A stretch of 64,000 bases of DNA from Gammaproteobacteria bacterium (GCA_033344735.1 JAWPMW010000001.1:1804171-1868170), one strand, 5' to 3'. Counted from the stretch's first letter, positions 9,099-18,723 are shown. Notes: generated by a model from the letters alone, not told the origin. Numbers and translations: made by a program.

Positions 9099-10763
9099 TT
9101 AGTGTTCCATGGTTCGATATTTTTCTCGCAAATGATTACGAATATATATCGCAGATAAATTCAGCAGCACTATTACTACGACTAAAATTAATGCTGTTGC
9201 ATAAACTAGTGGGCGTGCCGCCTCAACATTGGGACTTTGAAAGCCAACATCATAAATATGAAATCCTAGATGCATGAATTTCCTTTCTAGATGCAAAAAT
9301 GGCGCATTTAAATCAAGTGGTAGAGAAGGCGCTAGCTTAACTGCACCGACTAACATTAGTGGGGCGACTTCTCCTGCAGCTCGAGCCACGGCTAATATCA
9401 GCCCTGTCATCATTGCTGGACTTGCCATGGGAATTACTGTTCGCCAAAGCGTTTCTGCTTTAGTAGCGCCTAAAGCCAGCGAACCTTCTCTAACCGAACT
9501 TGGGATTCTTGCTAAACCTTCTTCTGTTGCAACAATGACAACGGGTACGGTTAATAACGCTAAAGTTAAGGATGCCCACAATAATCCACCCGAACCAAAA
9601 GTGGGTGATGGCAATGCTTCTGGATAGAACAGTTGATCAATGTTGCCACCTAAAAAATAGACAAAGAAACCTAAGCCAAATACTCCATATACAATCGATG
9701 GAACACCCGCTAAGTTATTTACAGAAATTCTTACCAGACGTGTGACAAACCCTTGCTTTGCATATTCACGCAAGTAAATCGCTGCAATCACACCAAACGG
9801 GGTCACAATGACAGACATCAGCAACACCATCATCACGGTACCAAAAATTGCCGGGAATATACCTCCCTCAGTATTTGCTTCGCGAGGATCATCTGTTACA
9901 AAGTTCTTCAAGTTAACAAAATAATGCGCAATTTTTGTCCCTAGACTCATCGCATTAGGTTTAGTCGCCTTAATAACATCAGCTAACTTGATAAGTTTCT
10001 CGCGCCCATCTTGTATAGTCATTAATACTTGGTCGCGCGCAATTTCAGCATAAAGTTTTTCTAGTTTGCTTTTGAGAACTTCATAGTCATCATCTAATTT
10101 TTTGCGCTGCGTTTCGATCTCCACCTTAGCTTTAGGATCATCTACTCCACTCAATTCTATACGCCGCTCTCTCAGTCGTAACTTTTCTATTTTGTAGTTG
10201 ATCTTGCCAATTTCATACTTTTCGATTTCATGGATTTGATCGCGTAACTGGTCAACACGTTTTAATCGATCTTGTAACTCATCCCATAGAATGTTTTTTT
10301 CTATTTCTAGCGTGTTACCATTTTCACTTAGAGACTGTATAAAACCATAAAAGTTACCCCACTGAGTCCGCTCGAAGACAATGGCATCAACTGGCTTTCG
10401 CACTTCTTGTTCATTCGGTTTCACAACAAGTTTGAAGTCCACTCCATACATATCGCGGTTGCCTATTTTAAGCAGCGTTCTTTCAACAAACTCTTCTTCA
10501 AAATCAACATGCAGTCCAGAAGCGATTAGTTGCTTTGCAGGCACCGTCTCAACTTTGGCACGCTCACCCAGCAATACAACTTGATTACCGCTATCAAGGT
10601 AATCAATTTCCCAGACTGTCTTCGGCCAAAAGTGACCCAGACCTCTTACTGCTATTAAAATCAATAATCCCACAACCATAATCATGCTGATTGATACGGC
10701 ACCTGCATTTAACCACACCCATGGTGTACCACTTTTGAAGAAACCAAGTTTTTCTGTATTCAT
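9099..10763 (-). CDS. pstA: Phosphate ABC transporter permease PstA, long form
   Basis: This inner-membrane subunit forms the phosphate channel with PstC. At 554 residues it is nearly twice the E. coli PstA (about 296). The extra part is an N-terminal membrane anchor (about residues 18-38), a periplasmic region, and a charged coiled-coil stretch (about 145-250, rich in K/E/R/L). The permease core follows from about 305, with the coupling motif region EEGLARIPSSVREGSLALGATKAETLW, given here by position about 420-446. Long PstA/PstC pairs of this kind are known in Pseudomonas and Vibrio. It lies 5 bp after pstC. Confidence 0.94.
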   Translation of the reverse strand: MNTEKLGFFKSGTPWVWLNAGAVSISMIMVVGLLILIAVRGLGHFWPKTVWEIDYLDSGNQVVLLGERAKVETVPAKQLIASGLHVDFEEEFVERTLLKIGNRDMYGVDFKLVVKPNEQEVRKPVDAIVFERTQWGNFYGFIQSLSENGNTLEIEKNILWDELQDRLKRVDQLRDQIHEIEKYEIGKINYKIEKLRLRERRIELSGVDDPKAKVEIETQRKKLDDDYEVLKSKLEKLYAEIARDQVLMTIQDGREKLIKLADVIKATKPNAMSLGTKIAHYFVNLKNFVTDDPREANTEGGIFPAIFGTVMMVLLMSVIVTPFGVIAAIYLREYAKQGFVTRLVRISVNNLAGVPSIVYGVFGLGFFVYFLGGNIDQLFYPEALPSPTFGSGGLLWASLTLALLTVPVVIVATEEGLARIPSSVREGSLALGATKAETLWRTVIPMASPAMMTGLILAVARAAGEVAPLMLVGAVKLAPSLPLDLNAPFLHLERKFMHLGFHIYDVGFQSPNVEAARPLVYATALILVVVIVLLNLSAIYIRNHLREKYRTMEH

Positions 10764-10768
10764 ATTAG

Positions 10769-13021
10769 TTATAAACTACTGTATTTCTTTCTTAGCCGTT
10801 GACGCACAATTTCTGCCACCGTGTTAAAAAAGAAGGTAAAGATAAATAATACAAATGCCGCTAAGAATAAAATTCTATAGTGGGTACTATCCACTTCAGA
10901 TTCTGGCAGTTCAACAGCAATGTTTGCAGATAATGTACGCATGCCCTGGAAGATACTAAAGTCCATCACAGGCGTATTCCCTGTGGCCATTAACACAATC
11001 ATCGTTTCTCCAACAGCACGGCCAAAGCCGATCATTACCGCAGAAAAGATGCCAGGACTTGCGGATAGCAACACAACACGAACTAATGTTTGCCATGGTG
11101 TTGCTCCCAAGGCTAAAGAACCTGATGTTAAGTGTTTAGGCACACTGAAAATTGCATCTTCTGCAATAGAGAAGATGGTAGGGATAACTGCAAAACCCAT
11201 CGCAATACCAATAATTAATGCGTTGCGCTGATCAAAGCCAATGCCGAGTTCTTCACTCAACCATATACGTATATTTCCATCAAACATTACGCGCTCTAAA
11301 TAAGGTGAAATTGCAACACATAACAAAGCGATTAGGATTAGCGGAATAATAAGCGCGGCTGCTTGCCAACCTTCAGGAATATATCGTTTGGTTGAACCGG
11401 GCAATTTCCACCACACCAATGACAATATAATTATTCCAATGGGCATTAATACAAAAATACTGAATACACCAGGCAAGTGTAGTTCTACAAAGGGTGCCAA
11501 CCATAAGCCGGCAAGAAAACCTAAAATAACAGTCGGCAATGCTTCCATAATTTCAATGGAAGGTTTCACAATGGCGCGCATGCGTGGCGCCATAAAATAT
11601 GCTGTAAATATTGCCCCACAAATTGCTAATGGCATGGCAAACAACATCGCATAGAACGCTGCTTTTAAAGTACCAAAGGTTAATGGCACTAAACTATATT
11701 TTGGCTCGAAATCACTACTCGCTGATGATGACTGCCATATGTAATCTGGCTTTACATAATCTTCATACCAAACCTTCCCCCATAATGCTGAAAAAGATGA
11801 CTCAGGGTGGTGATTATCAATATTCCATACTTTTATGTTTTTGTTTCGATCTTCTGCAAGAAATATATCTGCACGTGGCGCAACCGCTAAAGTTCGAATA
11901 GCGCTATCACTTGCGGAGAGTGATAGTAAATCTCGCTCACTAGTGGTGTAGAGTAATTTTATTTTTCCTGCCTGGGTTGCCGCAATGACACCTTTACGTA
12001 GTTGTTCAGTCGCCAAAGAAACCACTGGAGAATTACCTATTTTTGATTCACGAATTTTACCTAAGCGGAATTCCAACTCACCGTCACTACGCACTTGAAA
12101 CCATTGAGACAACACTCCTCTGCTATCCCCTACTAATAGCGATATTCCACCGGTTAGGAATTTTAGAATGGTCGGACGTACGTCGCCTTCAGTTACCTGA
12201 ACCTTTTCTCTTAGATTAAAATTATTCTCACGAATGTCGTATGCTGACAAGTTGCCGTCTTTGGTAAGTATGTAGGCCCACTCTTGCTCAGGATCAACTA
12301 GCAAACCAAGTATAGGATCTACAGTAAGGATCTCATCTTTTTCGCTTAACTCTAGCCTGGTAGCTTCGTCAATAAATGAAGACTCTTTTATAAATGTCTG
12401 GAAAATTACCTGTCCACTTGTAGTGCGCGCTAATATAGAGGTAGATTCTTCATTATCGCCAACACCAAAATCTAATATTGGACCATCAGCCACTGGAAAC
12501 GCTTCTTCGCCATAAGGGTACAAAATATTCGGGTGGATAATTCGCTTAGTCTCAGTGAACTCTAGTTCATAATTATGCTGGAAAAATAGCACCTCACCAG
12601 ACTGAAGACCCACCGCCAACACACCATTAGGTTCATTGACGACTCGAAAAGAAGTAATACTGTTGTCCGCCTCAATAGGCAGATGTTTTTCTAATACAGG
12701 CTGACCATTTTCTACATTGAAAAATAATATATTCCCAGACTGACTAACACGTAATCCTATTTCGGCTTGCTCTTCTATTGCTAAATATATCGTTTCATCA
12801 CTCGCACCCGGCGTTGAATACTGACCACTTTCTTGTATAGAGGGTTGACCAAATAATGGATAAACCACGCTAAGTAGAAATAGAAATATGAGTGCAATCG
12901 CTGCTATGACACTGATTCCACCAATTTCTACTACTCTACGTGCCACTAAATCGATAGCTTTACGCAGCTTCCATCGACGCTGGCCTTCGTTTATTCGGTC
13001 TGAAGTATTACTGGCTTCCAT
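10769..13021 (-). CDS. pstC: Phosphate ABC transporter permease PstC, long form
   Basis: This 750-residue permease is much longer than E. coli PstC (about 319). After a first membrane helix (about 37-57) it carries a periplasmic insertion of nearly 400 residues. The insertion has repeated WD40-like beta segments, such as GVLAVGLQSGEVLFF and GNLSAYDIRE, and probably forms a propeller. The permease core runs from about 450 to the end with the EAA-like loop FSVPKHLTSGSLALGATPWQ. The insertion may contact PstS or report to PhoR, which is inference. It is separated from pstS by a strong hairpin. Confidence 0.93.
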   Translation of the reverse strand: MEASNTSDRINEGQRRWKLRKAIDLVARRVVEIGGISVIAAIALIFLFLLSVVYPLFGQPSIQESGQYSTPGASDETIYLAIEEQAEIGLRVSQSGNILFFNVENGQPVLEKHLPIEADNSITSFRVVNEPNGVLAVGLQSGEVLFFQHNYELEFTETKRIIHPNILYPYGEEAFPVADGPILDFGVGDNEESTSILARTTSGQVIFQTFIKESSFIDEATRLELSEKDEILTVDPILGLLVDPEQEWAYILTKDGNLSAYDIRENNFNLREKVQVTEGDVRPTILKFLTGGISLLVGDSRGVLSQWFQVRSDGELEFRLGKIRESKIGNSPVVSLATEQLRKGVIAATQAGKIKLLYTTSERDLLSLSASDSAIRTLAVAPRADIFLAEDRNKNIKVWNIDNHHPESSFSALWGKVWYEDYVKPDYIWQSSSASSDFEPKYSLVPLTFGTLKAAFYAMLFAMPLAICGAIFTAYFMAPRMRAIVKPSIEIMEALPTVILGFLAGLWLAPFVELHLPGVFSIFVLMPIGIIILSLVWWKLPGSTKRYIPEGWQAAALIIPLILIALLCVAISPYLERVMFDGNIRIWLSEELGIGFDQRNALIIGIAMGFAVIPTIFSIAEDAIFSVPKHLTSGSLALGATPWQTLVRVVLLSASPGIFSAVMIGFGRAVGETMIVLMATGNTPVMDFSIFQGMRTLSANIAVELPESEVDSTHYRILFLAAFVLFIFTFFFNTVAEIVRQRLRKKYSSL

Positions 13022-13083
13022 TTCCTGAATTATTCTTATGTCTTAGGTCAGTCGCTATTATATAAGAAGATTGTGAACTTAAG

Positions 13084-13120
13084 ATAAAAAGAAAGCCCTA
13101 TAAATTCTTATAGGGCTTTC
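13084..13120 (-). terminator. Strong hairpin with T-run in the pstS-pstC gap (likely partial terminator)
   Basis: A 13-bp stem (13091-13103 with 13108-13120, GAAAGCCCTATAA paired to TTATAGGGCTTTC) has a 4-nt loop and is followed on the minus strand by TTTTTAT. It lies inside the pst operon just after pstS, so partial termination would keep the binding protein in excess of the membrane parts. It could also protect the pstS 3' end. Confidence 0.8.
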
Positions 13121-13154
13121 GGGTACTGCTCTGATATTTATATCTGATTATAAA

Positions 13155-14129
13155 CTACATGCCTAGTGACTTGAGTGTCTTTTCTGCAACTTTTGCTGGC
13201 AATGGAATATAGCCATCTTTAACAACCACTTTTTGGCCTACTTTAGAAAGTACCATTTTGACGAACTCACCCTCTAAAGGAGAAAGTGCTTTATTTGGGT
13301 GCTTGTTAATATAGACGTATAAGAAGCGAGCCAATGGATAATCACCTGAGATAGCTGTTTCTGCACTTGCTTCGATGTATTTATCAGAACCACCTTTAGC
13401 TAAAGGAAGTGCACGAACACCGGTGGTGATATAGCCAATCCCAGAATAGCCAATGCCGTTTAATGACTGAGTAATTGACTGCACGACAGATGCAGATCCA
13501 GGCTGTTCATTCACGGTCGATTTAAAGTCACCTTTACATTGTGCTTTCTTTTTGAAATATCCGTAGGTCCCAGATACTGAGTTACGGCCAAATAATTGAA
13601 TGTCTTTTCTTGCCCATTCTCCGCTCAAGCCTAGATCGCCCCATGTATTCACAGTATCTTTAGCGCCACACTTTCGGGTGCTGGAGAAAATCGCATCAAC
13701 CTGCTTAATGGAAAGACCCTGAATTGGATTATCCTTATGGGCAAATACAGCAAGTGCGTCAATTGCGACAGGTACTGGGGTTGGCTTATAGCCATATTTT
13801 TCTTCAAATGCCGCAATTTCCTTGTCTTTCATTTTACGACTCATTGGGCCCAAATTTGAGGTGCCCTCAGTCAGTCCTGGTGGTGCTGTCGATGAACCCG
13901 CAGCTTGGATTTGGATATTCACATTAGGATAAAAACGCTTGTAGTCTTCTGCCCAAAGTGTCATCAAGTTTGCCAATGTGTCTGATCCCACACTAGATAG
14001 ATTACCTGATACACCACTTGCTACAGCGTAGTCTTTCAATCCTTCATCAACTTTTGGCTCAGCGATTGCGATATTAGCGGAAACTGCCACCAACGCTGTT
14101 AGCGCTGCGGTCATATGCTTAAAGTTCAT
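13155..14129 (-). CDS. pstS: Periplasmic phosphate-binding protein PstS
   Basis: This 324-residue binding protein delivers phosphate to PstCA. The signal peptide spans about residues 1-23 ([14 protein letters not shown], cleavage before EPK). The phosphate site is visible in the [16 protein letters not shown] segment, [11 protein letters not shown] (about 98-108) and [11 protein letters not shown] (about 198-208). It is the first gene of pstS-pstC-pstA-pstB-phoU. Its ribosome binding site is TTAGGAG, and a candidate PhoB box overlaps the end of phoR upstream. Confidence 0.97.
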   Translation of the reverse strand: MNFKHMTAALTALVAVSANIAIAEPKVDEGLKDYAVASGVSGNLSSVGSDTLANLMTLWAEDYKRFYPNVNIQIQAAGSSTAPPGLTEGTSNLGPMSRKMKDKEIAAFEEKYGYKPTPVPVAIDALAVFAHKDNPIQGLSIKQVDAIFSSTRKCGAKDTVNTWGDLGLSGEWARKDIQLFGRNSVSGTYGYFKKKAQCKGDFKSTVNEQPGSASVVQSITQSLNGIGYSGIGYITTGVRALPLAKGGSDKYIEASAETAISGDYPLARFLYVYINKHPNKALSPLEGEFVKMVLSKVGQKVVVKDGYIPLPAKVAEKTLKSLGM

Positions 14130-14197
14130 TTATTCTCCTAAGAATTGCCGTAAATATCGGCGTGTTTTGATATGAGGCTGTACTTTATTACTCATTT

Positions 14198-14215
14198 GTT
14201 ACATTTGTATTACAA
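14198..14215 (-). promoter_or_regulatory. Candidate Pho box upstream of pstS
   Basis: On the minus strand the sequence reads TTGTAAT-ACAA-ATGTAAC: two TGTAA-type half-sites at the 11-bp repeat spacing of PhoB boxes. Exactly 10 bp downstream lies TAAAGT, a usable -10. It is degenerate against the CTGTCAT consensus but matches the layout of the two other boxes in this cluster. It overlaps the last codons of phoR. Confidence 0.55.
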
Positions 14216-15547
14216 CATGCCAGATTTTGAGCTAACTTGCTGTTCTTCATAAACATTACGTTCTTCGGGGAAGTACAATTCCACGTTTGTTTCATGCTGT
14301 TTTTGTCTTCTCACACTTAATTTACCCCCATGTCTCTCCATCACGTGTTTAACGATAGACAGCCCTAATCCAGTGCCGCCCATATCACGTGAACGACCTT
14401 TATCGATGCGATAAAATCGCTCAGTCAATCTTGGAAGATGGGATTCATCAATTCCCTCACCTGCATTCGTAACCGCCAACAATGAACCGCCTTGAGTAAC
14501 CTTATCCCAACAAATTTCAATCATTGAATTTGCTGGTGAATATTTGACGGCATTATCAATGATATTTTGTATAGCACTTTGTAACTCACGATAGTCGCCA
14601 TTAATCTGAATATTAGTGTTTATGTCTAGATCGAAATGCTGATTTTTGTATATGTCTGATGATTTTAGTAATTCAATGCCTTCACGAATTAGCATGGCGA
14701 TGTCTATACTTTCTGACTGATTTATTGGCAGAGGTGACCCTTCAAGTCTGGATAAAGACAATAGGTCTTCTATCAAGCCTTTTAATCGTTGCGCTTGCTC
14801 TAATGCACCACCCACTCCGCGACGAGTAAGGGGAGACATTTCTTCATGCAACAACAATGTCTCTAAATAGCCGATAATCACAGTTAATGGTGTGCGCATT
14901 TCATGCGATGCGTTGGAAACGAATTCTTTTCTCACATTTTGCAAATGCAATAAGTCACCGTGATCATTCACTATGAGTAGCTTGTTGCCGTCATCGTAAC
15001 TTACTACTTTCAACATGAGATCGTTCTCAGAGCTATTTGCTGAAGAGAATTCTAATGGGTCATCAAAATTTTGATTGTTTAAGTAGCTGCTTATCTTAGG
15101 GTCTCGTACAATATTATCGACACGCTGACCAATGTCTCGGTTAATATCAATATTTAATAAAGTATTCGCGGCAGGGTTGGCCCATTCAATAGTTTGCATA
15201 TGATCAACAATCAGCATGGCATCTGGCATTGCTTTAGTTGCAGCATCAAACTTCGCGAGAGAACTCTCTAAATTTTTTTCTTCTTCGTCATGGCGTTTTT
15301 TAATGTCGCAAATTTGCGTAATGATTTGATATGCTGAACCATATAGATTTGGTACTGCATCGATAGGCGCGCCAGACATCAACCAGCGTCGTAAATACAT
15401 TATTTGACGCAGGTGCCAAATAATAAACGCAAATAAACCAATAGAAATTGATAAAGCCCAGTGTCCACTGAAAAAGCCAAATATTAAACTAACGATAAAA
15501 ACTAATAACGCTAGCCTTAATTCAACCCAGAATGTGGCTATCCGCAT
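14210..15547 (-). CDS. phoR: Phosphate regulon sensor histidine kinase PhoR
   Basis: PhoR phosphorylates PhoB when phosphate is scarce, under control of PstSCAB and PhoU. It has 445 residues. Two membrane helices lie at about 8-27 and 29-46, with no large periplasmic domain, as in E. coli. A PAS domain follows (about 100-200), then the H-box with H215 in SNASHEMRTPLTVIIGYLE, the N-box NIIDNAVKYS, and the G-boxes MGGTGLGLSIVKHV. Its start shares a base with the phoB stop region at 15547, so the two are translationally coupled. Confidence 0.96.
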   Translation of the reverse strand: MRIATFWVELRLALLVFIVSLIFGFFSGHWALSISIGLFAFIIWHLRQIMYLRRWLMSGAPIDAVPNLYGSAYQIITQICDIKKRHDEEEKNLESSLAKFDAATKAMPDAMLIVDHMQTIEWANPAANTLLNIDINRDIGQRVDNIVRDPKISSYLNNQNFDDPLEFSSANSSENDLMLKVVSYDDGNKLLIVNDHGDLLHLQNVRKEFVSNASHEMRTPLTVIIGYLETLLLHEEMSPLTRRGVGGALEQAQRLKGLIEDLLSLSRLEGSPLPINQSESIDIAMLIREGIELLKSSDIYKNQHFDLDINTNIQINGDYRELQSAIQNIIDNAVKYSPANSMIEICWDKVTQGGSLLAVTNAGEGIDESHLPRLTERFYRIDKGRSRDMGGTGLGLSIVKHVMERHGGKLSVRRQKQHETNVELYFPEERNVYEEQQVSSKSGML

Positions 15548-16293
15548 TATTTCTCGACAACGAAGCGGTAACCGTAACCTCTTACAGTTTGAACCATTTT
15601 ATGGCAGTGATATGGCTTCAATAATTTTCTCAATCGGAGGATATGTACATCCACAGTGCGTTCCTCAACAAACTTACTGCGGCCCCATACAAAATCCAGT
15701 AACTGTGCGCGACTGTAAACTTTATCTGGATGCGTCATAAAAAACTCTAATAAGCGGAACTCGGTAGGCCCCACCTCTATTTGCGTATCATCAATGATTA
15801 CATGATGAGCATCAAGGTCAAGTACTAACTTGCCATAAGTAAGCTTATTATCCCCTTCTTCACCATCTATTCGTCGCAGCACTGCACGTATACGCGCTGA
15901 TAACTCTCTAACCGAGAATGGTTTGGTAATGTAATCATCAGCTCCTGAATCTAGCCCTTCAATTTTATCTCTTTCTTCCGTTTTTGCAGTGAGCATGATT
16001 ATAGGAATATGATTGGTGATTTCATCTCGCTTGATTCGTCTAACAAGTTCAAGCCCAGTGACATCTGGCAACATCCAGTCCATCAAAATTAAGCTTGGTA
16101 CTTCCTGTGCAAGCTTTTCTGTTGCTTCTCTACCATCAACCGCTTCAAGAATTTCATATCCATCACTATCAAGCGCAAAATACACCATATCGCGTATTGG
16201 CTTTTCGTCTTCGACAATAAGTATTCGGTGTTTTTTCATGCGTTGTGGAGGAACCTTAGTTGTCTGTATATTTAATTGTAAATCCATAATCAC
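15547..16293 (-). CDS. phoB: Phosphate regulon response regulator PhoB
   Basis: This DNA-binding response regulator activates Pho-regulon promoters by replacing the -35 contact. The receiver domain has the acidic pocket in IVEDE and the phospho-acceptor Asp in LMDWMLPD, which is residue 54 if translation starts at the ATG at 16239 (KKHRILIVEDE follows). The C-terminal winged helix contains the recognition helix region with SRAQLLDFVWG and RTVDVHILRLRKLL. The frame extends to a GTG at 16293 that has an AAGG 9 nt upstream. The 16239 start fits the family length better (230 residues), so the N-terminus is uncertain. Confidence 0.95.
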   Translation of the reverse strand: MIMDLQLNIQTTKVPPQRMKKHRILIVEDEKPIRDMVYFALDSDGYEILEAVDGREATEKLAQEVPSLILMDWMLPDVTGLELVRRIKRDEITNHIPIIMLTAKTEERDKIEGLDSGADDYITKPFSVRELSARIRAVLRRIDGEEGDNKLTYGKLVLDLDAHHVIIDDTQIEVGPTEFRLLEFFMTHPDKVYSRAQLLDFVWGRSKFVEERTVDVHILRLRKLLKPYHCHKMVQTVRGYGYRFVVEK

Positions 16294-16341
16294 TTCATTA
16301 TGCCTTAATCTTATATAGCAATAGGATTATTCATTACTTAG

Positions 16342-16359
16342 ATTAAAAGTTTGTTACAA
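16342..16359 (-). promoter_or_regulatory. Candidate Pho box upstream of phoB
   Basis: The minus strand reads TTGTAAC-AAAC-TTTTAAT, then ten bases (CTAAGTAATG) and AATAAT as a -10. The layout, including the CTAAGT after the second half-site, copies the strong box before the porin gene. It would give positive autoregulation of phoBR. Confidence 0.55.
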
Positions 16360-16380
16360 AGATAAATAAAATACAAACAT

Positions 16381-16405
16381 AAAAAAGGGCAGTAAATACT
16401 GCCCT
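16381..16405 (-). terminator. Intrinsic terminator of the porin gene
   Basis: AGGGCAGTA/TACTGCCCT stem (16386-16394 with 16397-16405, shown plus-strand) has a tight loop and a six-T run on the minus strand. It lies 28 bp after the porin stop and separates the porin from phoBR. Confidence 0.88.
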
Positions 16406-16432
16406 CTGTTAAACATTATAGCCTATGCTAGA

Positions 16433-17722
16433 TTAGAACTTGAATAACAAGTCTGTTTGCAAAACCTTCTCCTCATCATCATCTAACCCAGGCGCATCCT
16501 GCTCTGAATCATAGTAGTCAAGCCCGAGGATGATGTTTTTGGCAATTGCATATTTAAATGCAACCTCATTAGACTCAACACCAGTATTCCCCCCTAAACG
16601 ATCTGAATCAGGCAAGAAGTCTGGAAACGCATCTGCCTCTAAATCAGCGCTAATGAACTTGAACTGCCATGTGCCTGCATTTTTAACTTTCTTATCTCCA
16701 TACTTAAAGCCAAATGCACGTCCCTTATCTTCATCGCTGTCATCATTCTTAACGTAGTCAGCGAATATTGAAAAGTTCTTACCAGGAATGAAGACATCTT
16801 TTACACCTAATTCAGCAGACAAGCCAATTGCATCATAGTCGTACATATAATTTCCGCCAACTAGAGTATTGTTGCCACCACTACCGACAATTGAAGGCTC
16901 ACCCTCAAGTCCATCAAATGCATAGTAGGTTCCTGCAACATTTCCAAAGAAGTTGCCCGACTTGAACTTATGACCAGCTTGCACATAGGTTAACGTTGGA
17001 TCGTCGCTGTCAGTACTATACTCTTCAAGAATCCAGTGTCCTGCATTTCCGTAAGCAGTTCCCAGTGAGTTATCAGTTTGTAAATGCACCGATACTCCTT
17101 CAGGGTTTATATCACCGTCCCATAAAAGGTCTGTTGGCGCCCATAAATATGCTTTACGTTTGAACTTACCACCCACAACACTAACCCAATCAGCAGGTTT
17201 CCATTCTGCAAATGCGTAATCCAGGCGTGCGTCCTTAGTAGAAAAACCATCATCAAGCGTTTCATTAGTTGATCGTGCATCGTCACCACCACTAGCAAAT
17301 CCTAAACCTACATTAACATCGTCAGTCACCTTTGCTTCAGCACCTAAACGTAAGCGATAGCGATAACGCTCTCGACTCTGTTTCTCACCAACCTCTGGAT
17401 CCGCTTCTTCATACTGTCTACGTAAACGCAAATCACCTTTTAATTTAATCTTTTCAGCCCATTTGAGCTTGTCAGAAATTTTATTAACAGATGCTAGCTT
17501 CTCTTCGGCAGTTTCTTCTATTTTTGCATCTGTTCTTTCCGCATCAGCTTGTGCAGAATTTTTAAGCAAGCTGAATGCTTCTTCGCTGATAGTTCCGTTA
17601 TCACGAAGTACCTTAAGCAATTCAAGCATTGCGTCATTTGAAGCATAAGCTGGGCTTGTCAATGCCACAGAAGATGCTATGAGTGCCGTAATATAAACAG
17701 CACGAATATATTTTAAATTCAT
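16433..17722 (-). CDS. Outer-membrane porin (putative porin family, Porin_5-like), Pho-controlled
   Basis: This 429-residue protein has a signal peptide (cleavage after SPAYA, residue 27). A short helical, coiled-coil-prone N-terminal segment follows (about 30-85, LKVLRDNGTISEEAFSLLKN). The rest is a long series of amphipathic beta strands with aromatic girdles, such as IKLKGDLRLRRQYEE and FKYAIAKNIILGLDYYDSE, ending in the terminal Phe (LLFKF) typical of outer-membrane barrels. The canonical Pho box upstream implies induction by phosphate starvation. It probably serves anion or phosphate uptake, in the role of PhoE/OprP but from another family; this is inference. Confidence 0.85.
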   Translation of the reverse strand: MNLKYIRAVYITALIASSVALTSPAYASNDAMLELLKVLRDNGTISEEAFSLLKNSAQADAERTDAKIEETAEEKLASVNKISDKLKWAEKIKLKGDLRLRRQYEEADPEVGEKQSRERYRYRLRLGAEAKVTDDVNVGLGFASGGDDARSTNETLDDGFSTKDARLDYAFAEWKPADWVSVVGGKFKRKAYLWAPTDLLWDGDINPEGVSVHLQTDNSLGTAYGNAGHWILEEYSTDSDDPTLTYVQAGHKFKSGNFFGNVAGTYYAFDGLEGEPSIVGSGGNNTLVGGNYMYDYDAIGLSAELGVKDVFIPGKNFSIFADYVKNDDSDEDKGRAFGFKYGDKKVKNAGTWQFKFISADLEADAFPDFLPDSDRLGGNTGVESNEVAFKYAIAKNIILGLDYYDSEQDAPGLDDDEEKVLQTDLLFKF

Positions 17723-17812
17723 ATTTAACTCTCTAGTTATTAAAAAGTTTTACTGGTTAAGTCATTAGGCAAAGCGCCTTATTACATCGACTTATAGGTT
17801 TAGAAGGGGCGG

Positions 17813-17846
17813 ATATTATTTCACTTAGATGACAGTTTCGTGACAA
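17813..17846 (-). promoter_or_regulatory. Canonical Pho box and -10 element of the porin promoter
   Basis: The minus strand reads TTGTCAC-GAAA-CTGTCAT (17829-17846), nearly identical to the PhoB consensus. Ten bases later comes TAATAT (17813-17818) as the -10. The second half-site occupies the -35 position, as in class II PhoB-activated promoters. Confidence 0.88.
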
Positions 17847-17860
17847 TTCTGTCAGATTAT

Positions 17861-17892
17861 CAGTTTATTTAAACCTCTGATTTAAATAACTG
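17861..17892. repeat. AT-rich inverted repeat just upstream of the porin Pho box
   Basis: CAGTTTATTTAAA pairs with TTTAAATAACTG with one bulged base around a 7-nt centre. It lies about 15 bp upstream of the Pho box, between it and the PAP2 gene. It may be a weak terminator for the PAP2 transcript or a second operator. Confidence 0.5.
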
Positions 17893-17954
17893 ATTATTTC
17901 TTATGAGGGTTTTATGTAATTAGCGCTTCTGCAAGTTTATGGAATGCAATAAAA

Positions 17955-18500
17955 CTATATTGTTATAACAAGCAAGCTTAATAGCGCCACTGCAGTACCA
18001 AGCAAGGCACCTGCGGCAACATCAGTAGGGTAATGCAAGCCGAGGATGACTCGAGAAATAGCCACTAAGCCAGCGAAACCCCACACTAATGAAGTAAGCT
18101 CCGGCAAGTAGTAACTAAATAAAATAGCAAATGAGAAAGCATGCATGGTGTGTCCGGAAGGAAAGCTGTAACGATCAAGAGCTGGGCCTGCTTGTTGTAT
18201 GTTTTCAAAACTAATAAACGGACGTTCACGCACTAATTTTGTTTTTAGAAGTTTGTACAATGCCAGCACTAATAATGCAGTAATTAATATATGAGTAGCC
18301 TCAGAAAAGCCCTGTGAGCTGTGAAGATATGGCAAGAATGCGGCTAACGTGTACCAGAACACACCATTGCCTAGTCGACTTATTGCACGAAAAAATAGTC
18401 TTATATAAGCACGCTGACTACTATTGTTCAGCAACATGCATAGACGCATCTCTAAATGGTCTGCTCTTTGGAAAAAATCACTCATTCTTGTCTGAGACAT
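17955..18500 (-). CDS. PAP2-family membrane phosphatase
   Basis: This 181-residue integral membrane phosphatase of the PAP2 superfamily acts on lipid phosphates, such as phosphatidate or undecaprenyl diphosphate. All three signature motifs are present: KTKLVRERPF (K-x6-RP), PSGH in YSFPSGHTMHAF, and SRVILGLHYPTDV with the catalytic His and Asp. About five membrane helices are visible. Its place between the Pho-controlled porin and the PlcP operon suggests a role in phosphate salvage or lipid turnover; which substrate it uses cannot be told. An internal ATG at codon 6 is an alternative start. Confidence 0.88.
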   Translation of the reverse strand: MSQTRMSDFFQRADHLEMRLCMLLNNSSQRAYIRLFFRAISRLGNGVFWYTLAAFLPYLHSSQGFSEATHILITALLVLALYKLLKTKLVRERPFISFENIQQAGPALDRYSFPSGHTMHAFSFAILFSYYLPELTSLVWGFAGLVAISRVILGLHYPTDVAAGALLGTAVALLSLLVITI

Positions 18501-18723
18501 AACAATGACTTCCGTTAACCTTTAAATTAGTTGAGCTATATCGTAATTTACTGTTGTGTTAACTCTGCAATATGTAGATGAATTTATTATTACATTATTA
18601 GTATTTTCATCGGGTTATTGGTCATTTTTAATAAATAGTTCACAAATATTTAATAAGCTTGTAACCAAATCATTATATTTTCATGGGTAATCACTAAGTA
18701 ACCAGTAAAAAACGGACTTTAAT

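Noticed and set aside
18659-18676. TTGTAAC-CAAA-TCATTAT upstream of plcP as a Pho box
   Set aside because: The first half-site is good, but the second matches the consensus poorly and no -10 stands 10 bp downstream. Pho control of plcP is likely from context but not shown by this site.
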